From CAVPWP01 sp050789285 (lineage in GTDB: Bacteria > Pseudomonadota > Alphaproteobacteria > Rhodobacterales > Rhodobacteraceae), in NCBI RefSeq assembly GCF_050789285.1, contig NZ_JBOUVX010000003.1, positions 1 to 64,000 on the forward strand: a DNA stretch of 64,000 nucleotides, read 5' to 3'. Each line of letters begins with the position of its first letter. Within the stretch, counting starts at the first letter, position 1. A program made the position numbers and the translations under genes. The notes under the pieces are model-generated. The model was not told where the DNA came from, ran no database searches, and was given only the letters and a program-made list of their open reading frames with translations. Positions 58,138-64,000 of this stretch are shown here, in pieces.

Positions 58138-58171
58138 AAAATGAAAAGGCCCGGGCGCAAAGGCCCGGGCC
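58138..58171 (-). terminator. Rho-independent terminator of the iron-binding protein gene
   Basis: GGCCCGGGC and GCCCGGGCC form a perfect 9-bp stem with a 6-nt loop (58148-58171). On the minus strand it is followed by TTTTCATTTT. It may also end the convergent transcript. Confidence 0.8.
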
Positions 58172-58206
58172 AGGTGAAGCCTGGGGATGGTCGTCCCGAT
58201 GGGCGG

Positions 58207-59226
58207 CTACTTCCAGCCGACCTCGTTGAAGATCTGCACCGCGGTGTCGAGGTTCGCGGCCACGTCCGACAAGGCGATCGCGTCCGAGCGGAACAGCCCC
58301 AGTTCGGCCACCGAGGGCGACAGGCCCACACCGGGCACCGCCGGATATTCGTCGTTGCCGGCCGAGAAGTGTTCCTGCGCGGCGTCGCCGGCCAGATACT
58401 CAAGGAAGAGAATCGCGTTGTCGCGATTTGGTGCGTTGGCCGCGACGCCGGCACCCGAAATGTTGACGTGTGTGCCGTTGCCGCCTTGGTCGGGGAAGAC
58501 CCAGCCGAACATCCCAAGGTGGTCGGACAGACCGTCCACCGAGGTGCGGATCGCGCGGGCGAAGTAATAGGTGTTCGACACCGCGATGTCGCATTCGCCT
58601 GAGACGATGGCCTTCAGCTGGTCGGTATCGCCGCCCTGAGGTTCGCGCGCCATGTTGTCCACCACGCCCTGCGCCCAGGCGCGCGCGGCCTCTTCGCCCG
58701 CATGTGCGATGATCGAGGCAAGAAGGGTCTGGTTGTAGGTGTTGGTCGACGACCGGATGCAGATCTGGCCCTTGAAGCGCGGATCGGCGAGGTCGGCATA
58801 GGTCCGCGGCGGATCGGCAAGCTCGGTCTTGTCGTAGAAGAAGATGCGGGCGCGCTGCGAGAAGCCGAACCACTGGTTGTCGCTGTCCTGCAGATAGGCG
58901 GGAATGCGGGCCTCGAGCACGGCCGAATCGACCGGCTGGAAGATCCCGCGATCCTTGGCGCGCACCAGGCGCGAGGTATCGACGGTGATGAACACGTCGA
59001 CCGGGCTGTTCGCGCCCTCGGCCTCGATCCGGGCGAGAAGCTCGTCGTCGTTGCCCTCGATCCGGTTCACGGTGATGCCGGTGGCAGCGGTGAAGTCCGC
59101 GTACAGCGCTTCGTCCGTGTCGTAGTGGCGCGAGGAATACAGGTTGATCTCGCCCTGCGCGAAGGCGGGCGCCGCGATCACGGCGGCCAGTGCGCCAAGC
59201 ATCAGACGGGCCTTGGAACTGGACAT
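58207..59226 (-). CDS. Fe(III)-binding periplasmic protein (FutA/FbpA type)
   Basis: A 339-residue periplasmic protein. A signal peptide spans 1-23. INLYSSRHYDTDEALY opens the mature domain. The paired iron-binding tyrosines Y220-Y221 occur in SNTYYFARA, with other ligand-type tyrosines nearby (Y30, Y35). It delivers ferric iron to the permease encoded convergently at 55200-56891. GAGGAG precedes the ATG. A palindrome at 59307-59321 may be an iron-responsive operator. Confidence 0.92.
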   Translation of the reverse strand: MSSSKARLMLGALAAVIAAPAFAQGEINLYSSRHYDTDEALYADFTAATGITVNRIEGNDDELLARIEAEGANSPVDVFITVDTSRLVRAKDRGIFQPVDSAVLEARIPAYLQDSDNQWFGFSQRARIFFYDKTELADPPRTYADLADPRFKGQICIRSSTNTYNQTLLASIIAHAGEEAARAWAQGVVDNMAREPQGGDTDQLKAIVSGECDIAVSNTYYFARAIRTSVDGLSDHLGMFGWVFPDQGGNGTHVNISGAGVAANAPNRDNAILFLEYLAGDAAQEHFSAGNDEYPAVPGVGLSPSVAELGLFRSDAIALSDVAANLDTAVQIFNEVGWK

Positions 59227-59306
59227 GTCGGTCTCCTCATTCTGTCCGCGGTGTCATTTCCGAGCAGATCACTCGGGTATTTCACCGCCGCCGTCAAGAC
59301 ATTTCC

Positions 59307-59321
59307 GACTGAAAAAGTCAG
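59307..59321. promoter_or_regulatory. Palindrome upstream of the iron-binding protein gene
   Basis: GACTGAAAAAGTCAG contains overlapping inverted repeats (CTGA-N5-TCAG and GACT-N5-AGTC). It lies about 10 bp upstream of a TTGACG -35-like hexamer (59292-59297) on the minus strand and about 81 bp from the start codon. Confidence 0.45.
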
Positions 59322-59322
59322 G

Positions 59323-60474
59323 TTATGCCTGGCGCCCCTCGTCTCGGGTCACGTCATGCCCGTATAGCCAGTCGAAGCGCCGAAGCGCCTGCGCCGGCGC
59401 AAGCGCCGCGCCAAGGCGCAGGACGCCATGCGCCACGCCGCGCACCAGGGGATTGGACAGGTGGTAGTTGCGCGCATTCGCCGTGGCCGCGTCGATCACG
59501 CGGGTGGCGCGGGGACGCCGCGCGGCCTCGTAGGCGGCCAGCGCCTTGGCCTGGGGCATGCGGTCCAGGCAGTCGGCCAGCACCCAGGCGTCCTCGAGCG
59601 CCAGGTTGGCCCCCTGCGCGAGGAAAGGCAGCGTCGGGTGCGCGGCGTCGCCCAAAATCGCCCGCGCGCCGTCCTGCCAGCGCGCGGCGACCGGGTGGCG
59701 GAACAGCCCCCAGAGGTGCACCTCGTCCACCCGCGCAAGCCAGCCCGGCACCGGCCCGCCGAAGCGCGCGAAGGCGCGCCGCAGATTGTCGGGATCATCG
59801 CGGTGATGCCAGCCCTCTTCGGTCCAGTCGCGTCGTTCCTCGACCGCGACGATGTTGCGCAGCCCGCCGGCCAGCGGATAGCTGACCAGATGGCGGCGCG
59901 GGCCCATGAAGACCTGCGCCTCACGCGGCGCGGCGGGGCCCTCGGCGATCAGCGCGCGCCAGGCGACCTGCCCGGTGAAGTGTGGAGAGGCGGCGCCGTT
60001 CAGGCCCGCGCGCAGACCCGAATGCAGGCCGTCGGCGCCGATCGTCAGGTCGGCGGGCAGCGCGCCGCCGACGATCCGCGCGCCCAGGCGGATGGTCACG
60101 CCCGCCTCGCGCGCCCCGGCTGCGAGGATCGCGATCAGGCGGGCGCGGTGAACGAAGAGATAGTCGCCCGCCGCACCCTCGCGCCGCAGATCCAGCCGCA
60201 GCACCTGGGCCCCCTTGCGGAAGTCGCGCAGCACCACCGCATCGCCCCCCAGCGCCGCCGAACGCAGCGCCGCGCCGAGGCCAAGCGCGTCGATCACGCG
60301 CAGGCCATTGGGACTGACCTGAAGGCCCGCGCCGACCTCGGCGATGGCCGGGGCCTGCTCGAACAGCGTCACCCGCGCGCCCCTGAGCGCCAGCGCCCGC
60401 GCGACGGCAAGGCCGGCCACGCCGCCCCCGATCACCCCGATCTGCCGCCCGCCAAGATGTCCGTCCGCCGCCAT
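59323..60474 (-). CDS. FAD-dependent monooxygenase (salicylate hydroxylase-like)
   Basis: A 383-residue group A flavin monooxygenase. The dinucleotide fold is IGVIGGGVAGLAVARAL near the N-terminus, ADLTIGADGLHSGLR is the DG motif, and the GD motif is in AILGDAAHPTLPFLAQGANL. It probably hydroxylates an aromatic compound, though some relatives act in ubiquinone or other pathways. ATG 60474 with AGGGGG five bases upstream is preferred to GTG 60480. It ends within a few bases of the palindrome upstream of the iron-binding protein gene. Confidence 0.87.
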   Translation of the reverse strand: MAADGHLGGRQIGVIGGGVAGLAVARALALRGARVTLFEQAPAIAEVGAGLQVSPNGLRVIDALGLGAALRSAALGGDAVVLRDFRKGAQVLRLDLRREGAAGDYLFVHRARLIAILAAGAREAGVTIRLGARIVGGALPADLTIGADGLHSGLRAGLNGAASPHFTGQVAWRALIAEGPAAPREAQVFMGPRRHLVSYPLAGGLRNIVAVEERRDWTEEGWHHRDDPDNLRRAFARFGGPVPGWLARVDEVHLWGLFRHPVAARWQDGARAILGDAAHPTLPFLAQGANLALEDAWVLADCLDRMPQAKALAAYEAARRPRATRVIDAATANARNYHLSNPLVRGVAHGVLRLGAALAPAQALRRFDWLYGHDVTRDEGRQA

Positions 60475-60484
60475 GCGCACCCCC

Positions 60485-60522
60485 TGAACGAAAGAAGCGC
60501 CGGATCATCGCTGATCCGGCGC
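60485..60522 (-). terminator. Rho-independent terminator of dksA
   Basis: GCGCCGGATCA-TCGC-TGATCCGGCGC is a perfect 11-bp stem (60497-60522). On the minus strand TTCTTTCGTTC follows, after the dksA stop. Confidence 0.8.
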
Positions 60523-60608
60523 CCCTCCTCCTCCCTGGATTTCCAGGCGCGCCGCCGGTTATCCGGCTGGCGCGTAAACGGCGCGGACGCAGGTCGCCCG
60601 CGCCGGAT

Positions 60609-61031
60609 TCAGTCGTCCCTGTGAACCTTCTCGCGGCGCTCGTGGCGTTCCTGCGCCTCGAGGCTGAGGGTCGCGATCGGACGCGCGTCGAGGCGCTTGA
60701 GCGAAATCGGCTCGCCGGTTTCCTCGCAATAGCCGTATTCGCCCTCTTCGATCCGGCGCAGCGCGGCGTCGATCTTGGCGACAAGCTTGCGCTGGCGGTC
60801 GCGGGTGCGCAGCTCAAGCGCGCGGTCGGTTTCCTCGCTGGCGCGGTCTGCGATGTCGGGGATGTTGCGGGTGCTGTCCTGCAGGCCGACGATCGTGGAC
60901 TTGCTTTCGTCCATCAGGTCGGCCTTCCAGTTGAGCAGCTTTCTGCGAAAGTACTCGAGCTGGCGCTCGTTCATGAAGGGTTCGTCTTCGGCCGGACGGT
61001 AGTCGTCGGGAAGGAAAACCTCGGCTTTCAT
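60609..61031 (-). CDS. dksA: RNA polymerase-binding transcription factor DksA (single-Cys type)
   Basis: A 140-residue regulator that enters the RNA polymerase secondary channel and works with ppGpp. The coiled coil with its acidic tip is visible (NIPDIADRASEETDRALELR), then the globular end GEYGYCEETGEPISLKRLDA. Only the first of the four zinc-finger cysteines is kept (T, S and A at the others), as known for some alphaproteobacterial DksA. ATG 61031 has AAGGG upstream; ATG 61082 (17 codons longer, AAGGAG) is a serious alternative. Confidence 0.9.
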   Translation of the reverse strand: MKAEVFLPDDYRPAEDEPFMNERQLEYFRRKLLNWKADLMDESKSTIVGLQDSTRNIPDIADRASEETDRALELRTRDRQRKLVAKIDAALRRIEEGEYGYCEETGEPISLKRLDARPIATLSLEAQERHERREKVHRDD

Positions 61032-61103
61032 TCGTGTTCCCTTGTCTTGTCCGGATGCTTCGGCGGAAGTCGTTTCATCCATCCGTGCGCTCCTTTTGCC
61101 GGG

Positions 61104-61132
61104 GTCATATCGCAAGCCTGCGGCATTGTCAC
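61104..61132 (-). promoter_or_regulatory. Sigma-70-like promoter of dksA
   Basis: The minus strand has GTGACA (61127-61132), a 17-bp spacer and TATGAC (61104-61109). The predicted start is near 61097. Confidence 0.55.
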
Positions 61133-61149
61133 TATGCGTTGAGCACTTC

Positions 61150-61178
61150 TTGAAGCCGCGGGCCGCGCGGGCTATCGT
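61150..61178 (+). promoter_or_regulatory. Sigma-70-like promoter of the moxR operon
   Basis: TTGAAG (61150-61155), a 17-bp spacer and TATCGT (61173-61178). The predicted start is about 30 nt before the moxR ATG. It lies back to back with the dksA promoter. Confidence 0.5.
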
Positions 61179-61214
61179 AAGTACAATCATCGCAGGCAGG
61201 CTGTTGAATTTTCC

Positions 61215-62054
61215 ATGAAATTTACGGGCACCGACTCCTACGTCGCCACCGACGATCTGACTGTTGCCGTGAACGCGACAGTCGCGCTGGAGCGCCCGCT
61301 TCTGGTGAAGGGCGAACCCGGCACGGGCAAGACCGAGCTTGCCCGCCAGGTGGCCGAGTCGCTGGGCCTCGAGCTGATCGAGTGGCATGTGAAATCGACC
61401 ACGCGCGCCGCTCAGGGCCTTTACGAATACGACGCCGTCAGCCGGCTGCGCGACAGCCAGCTTGGCGACGAACGCGTGCATGACGTGCGCAACTACATCC
61501 GCAAGGGCAAGCTCTGGCAGGCCTTCGATTCCGACCGAAAGGTCGTCCTGCTGATCGACGAGATCGACAAGGCCGACATCGAGTTTCCCAACGACCTGCT
61601 TCAGGAACTCGACCGCATGGAGTTCCACGTCTACGAGACGGGCGAGACGATCCGCGCCCGTCACCGCCCCGTGGTCATCATCACCTCGAACAACGAAAAG
61701 GAGCTGCCCGACGCCTTCCTGCGCCGCTGCTTCTTCCACTACATCCGGTTCCCGGACATGGAGACGATGAAACGCATCGTCGACGTGCACTTTCCCGGCA
61801 TCAAGCCCGCGCTGCTGACCGAGGCGCTGACCCGGTTCTTCGAGCTGCGCGAGACGCCGGGCCTGAAGAAGAAGCCCTCGACCTCGGAAGTGCTCGACTG
61901 GCTGAAGCTTCTGCTGGCCGAGGACCTGTCGCCCGAGGACCTGCGGCGCGACGCCAGGGACGCCCTGCCCCGGCTGCACGGCGCGCTTCTGAAGAACGAA
62001 CAGGACGTGCAGCTATTCGAACGGCTGGCGTTCCTTGCGCGGAGGGAAAGATGA
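61215..62054 (+). CDS. MoxR-family AAA+ ATPase
   Basis: A 279-residue AAA+ protein. Walker A GEPGTGKTE (33-41), Walker B VVLLIDEIDKAD and sensor I VVIITSNNEKELPDAFLRRC. MoxR ATPases remodel partner proteins, usually with a VWA-domain protein encoded nearby; none is seen before the window ends. Its stop overlaps the GNAT start (ATGA). Confidence 0.9.
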   Translation: MKFTGTDSYVATDDLTVAVNATVALERPLLVKGEPGTGKTELARQVAESLGLELIEWHVKSTTRAAQGLYEYDAVSRLRDSQLGDERVHDVRNYIRKGKLWQAFDSDRKVVLLIDEIDKADIEFPNDLLQELDRMEFHVYETGETIRARHRPVVIITSNNEKELPDAFLRRCFFHYIRFPDMETMKRIVDVHFPGIKPALLTEALTRFFELRETPGLKKKPSTSEVLDWLKLLLAEDLSPEDLRRDARDALPRLHGALLKNEQDVQLFERLAFLARRER

Positions 62055-62500
62055 GCCCGGTCATCCGCCCCCTCAGACGCGACGACGCGGCCGACTGGCG
62101 CAGGCTGTGGCGGGCCTACCTTGCCTTTTACGAAACCGAATTGCCCGAGGCGATCTACGACACCCAGTTCGAGCGGCTTCTGGGCGACGATCCCCACGAC
62201 TACCACGGCCTCGTGGCCGAGCTTGACGGGCGGCCCGTGGGGCTGGCGCATTACCTTTTTCACCGCCACGGCTGGAAGGTCGAGAACGTCTGCTACCTGC
62301 AGGACCTCTACGCCGACCCCGCGGTGCGCGGGACGGGCGTGGGCCGGGCGCTCATCGAAGGCGTCTATGCCGCCGCCGATGCCGCCGGCGCGCCAGCCGT
62401 CTACTGGATGACACAGGAGTTCAACGCCACCGCCCGCCGGCTTTACGACCGGATCGGCGAGGTGACGCCCTTCATCAAATACGCGCGGCCCCTTCCGTGA
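62051..62500 (+). CDS. GNAT N-acetyltransferase
   Basis: A 149-residue GNAT-fold acetyltransferase. The acetyl-CoA loop is AVRGTGVGRALIEGVY after the beta-4 strand VCYLQDLYADP; VYWMTQEFNATARRLYDRIG is the C-terminal part. The substrate is unknown. It overlaps moxR by 4 bp and the DUF2927 gene by 4 bp, so the three are coupled. Confidence 0.88.
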   Translation: MSPVIRPLRRDDAADWRRLWRAYLAFYETELPEAIYDTQFERLLGDDPHDYHGLVAELDGRPVGLAHYLFHRHGWKVENVCYLQDLYADPAVRGTGVGRALIEGVYAAADAAGAPAVYWMTQEFNATARRLYDRIGEVTPFIKYARPLP

Positions 62501-63912
62501 TCCGCGCGCTGGCCTTCGCGCTGATGGCGCTGGCGCTGGCGGCCTGCGCGGCGGCGCCGGCGGTCGAGGTGCCCGAACGGCGCGCCAACCTTCCCACCAC
62601 GCTGCCGCCGATGCTGACCTTCTCGGGGCCTTATGTCACGCCGCCCCAACGGTCGAACGAGGCGATGGCCCGCGATATCCTCGACCTGACGTTCCAGCTG
62701 GAAAGCGGGCGCGCGCTGCCGGTGCTGACCCGCTTCGAGGGGCCGATCACGGTGCGTGTGACGGGGACCGAACCGCCCACGCTCGCGGCCGACCTCGAGC
62801 GGCTTCTGGTTCGCTTCCGCACCGAGGCGGGCATCGACATCCGCCGGGTGCCGGCCGAGGCGCCGGCCTCGATCACGGTCGAGGTCATCACCCGGGCGGA
62901 GCTGTCGCGCACGGTCCCGCAGGCCGCCTGTTTCGTGGTGCCGCGCGTGTCGTCCTGGGACGAGTTCCGCCGCAACCGCCGCAGCCCCCGGCTCGACTGG
63001 GTGTCGCTGGGCACGCGCGAGACGATGGCCGTCTTCCTGCCGGGCGACGTCAGCCCGCAGGAGATCCGCGACTGCCTGCACGAGGAACTGGCGCAGGCCA
63101 TCGGGCCGCTCAACGACCTTTACCGCCTGCCCGACTCGGTCTTCAACGACGACAATTTCCACACCGTGCTGACCGGGTTCGACATGCTGGTGCTGCGCAC
63201 GATCTACGATCCCGCGCTGCGCTCGGGCATGACGCGCGAGGCGGTGGCCGACCGGCTGCCGGCGATCCTTGACCGGCTGAACCCGGCCGGCCGCGCGCCA
63301 CGCGGCGACGTGCTGGGTCCGACCCCACGCGACTGGATCGACGCGATCGAGACCGCGCTGGGGCCGCGGGTGTCGGATTCGCGCCGGATCGAGGCCGCCC
63401 GCGCGGCGGTGCGCATCGCACAGGCCGAGGGATGGCGTGACGGGCGCTATGCCTTCAGCCTGTTCGTGCTGGGCCGCCTGACGCTGGGGGTCGAGCCCGA
63501 GGTCGCGCTGTCGGCCTTTCTTCAGGCGGGCAGCTTCTATTCCTCGACCCCGGGGATGGAGATCCAGGCGGCGCATGTCGCGATGCAACTTTCGGCCTTC
63601 GCCCTTTCGGCCGGGCAGGCCGATGCCGCGATCGACATCGTCAACGCCCATCTGCGCGACGTGGCGCGGGCCGAGAACGCGGCCCTTCTGGCCACGCTTC
63701 TGTTCGTGAAGGCCGAGGCGCTGGAGCTTGAGAACCGGCCGGCCGAGGCACGGGAGGTGCTGCTCGACAGTCTGGGCTGGGCCCGGTATGGCTTCGGCCC
63801 CGAGGCCGAGGTGCGGCAGCGCGCGGGCGAGATCGCCGCGCTGAGCCCGCGGTCGCGGCAGGTGGCGACGGGACCGACGGTGGTGCCGGTTGAGACGGGG
63901 TCGGGATCATGA
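62497..63912 (+). CDS. DUF2927 lipoprotein
   Basis: A 471-residue protein with a lipobox (MALALAACAAAP, lipidated Cys about 17). The DUF2927 core includes FTGFDML-like and CLHEELAQAIGPLNDLYRLP, with a metalloprotease-like HEE (H195, E196) that may bind metal. A helical, TPR-like C-terminal half follows (AFSLFVLGRLTLGVEPEVAL, ADAAIDIVNAHLRDVARAEN). The function is unknown; it is frequent in Rhodobacterales. GTG 62497 overlaps the GNAT stop. Confidence 0.82.
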   Translation: MIRALAFALMALALAACAAAPAVEVPERRANLPTTLPPMLTFSGPYVTPPQRSNEAMARDILDLTFQLESGRALPVLTRFEGPITVRVTGTEPPTLAADLERLLVRFRTEAGIDIRRVPAEAPASITVEVITRAELSRTVPQAACFVVPRVSSWDEFRRNRRSPRLDWVSLGTRETMAVFLPGDVSPQEIRDCLHEELAQAIGPLNDLYRLPDSVFNDDNFHTVLTGFDMLVLRTIYDPALRSGMTREAVADRLPAILDRLNPAGRAPRGDVLGPTPRDWIDAIETALGPRVSDSRRIEAARAAVRIAQAEGWRDGRYAFSLFVLGRLTLGVEPEVALSAFLQAGSFYSSTPGMEIQAAHVAMQLSAFALSAGQADAAIDIVNAHLRDVARAENAALLATLLFVKAEALELENRPAEAREVLLDSLGWARYGFGPEAEVRQRAGEIAALSPRSRQVATGPTVVPVETGSGS

Positions 63913-64000
63913 TCGTGCTGGCGGGCTTTCTGGGCGGGGCGCTTTACGGGGCCCTGCTGGCGCGCAAGCGCGAGGGCACGCGCCTTGACATGGCGCAGTA
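63909..64000 (+). CDS. Partial gene: hypothetical membrane protein (cut by window end)
   Basis: ATG 63909 overlaps the DUF2927 stop (ATGA). The visible 30 residues begin with a hydrophobic stretch (MIVLAGFLGGALYGALLARK) followed by a basic segment, as for a small anchor. The 3' end lies outside the window, so the product cannot be named. It continues the moxR operon. Confidence 0.55.
   Translation, partial: MIVLAGFLGGALYGALLARKREGTRLDMAQ

Overview
The window is GC-rich DNA from an alphaproteobacterium, most likely order Rhodobacterales (Rhodobacter/Paracoccus relatives). The evidence is an ALAS-type HemA of 407 residues with an FNR-like box upstream, an alphaproteobacterial LexA box (GTTC-N7-GTTC) in front of uvrA, a DksA that keeps one of the four zinc-finger cysteines, the amiC-mrcA-prfB and rodZ-like-ispG gene orders, a DUF2927 lipoprotein, and copies of an intergenic element that I recall from this order. 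It reads as ordinary chromosomal backbone: about 63 protein genes (one cut by the right edge) and four tRNA genes. I see no rRNA, insertion sequence, phage gene or CRISPR array.

Layout. 0.1-11 kb: dgt, an MFS exporter with a GH13 alpha-glucosidase, erpA, a CDP-alcohol phosphatidyltransferase, xthA, a tiny membrane protein, LexA-controlled uvrA, and a second MFS gene. 11-19.2 kb: a Tat-exported DUF6152 protein with a DUF6644 membrane partner, lpdA, then a leftward run alr-mlaE-mlaF-(membrane protein)-pqiA-like-radA-cvpA. 19.3-27 kb: DUF924, a third MFS gene, queA and a 1,099-residue AsmA-like protein, divergent from bcp and a ferritin-like DUF455 gene. 27-42 kb is rich in cell-envelope genes: M23 peptidase plus bactofilin, DUF2189, prfB, mrcA (PBP1A), amiC, an aminotransferase, two adjacent DsbA-like genes, ispG, a RodZ-like protein and hemA. 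42-47 kb: a haloacetate-dehalogenase-like hydrolase, twin tRNA-Asp genes, pirin, a LuxR-type AHL receptor without luxI, two tRNA-Val genes and a small secreted protein. 47-64 kb: lon, a glycosyltransferase, tgt, sufT, a lipoprotein, a hexapeptide acetyltransferase, a SufA-like scaffold, tpiA, parts of an Fe(III) ABC transporter around a TPM-domain protein, an FAD monooxygenase, dksA, and a tightly overlapping moxR-GNAT-DUF2927 operon running off the end.

How genes fit together. The envelope genes (bactofilin/M23, PBP1A/AmiC, RodZ-like, MlaEF, AsmA-like) cover cell shape and lipid transport. QueA and Tgt serve queuosine modification. ErpA, the SufA-like protein and SufT serve Fe-S delivery. 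HemA begins heme/tetrapyrrole synthesis under probable oxygen control. The most interesting signals are in the DNA between genes: the LexA and FNR boxes, a structured region between pirin and luxR, an 11-bp helically phased G-tract array, a 14-bp tandem repeat, and palindromes upstream of the iron-binding protein gene and of a 57-residue membrane protein. I found no clearly new multi-gene defence or mobile system; the candidates for undescribed biology are listed as findings with their limits.
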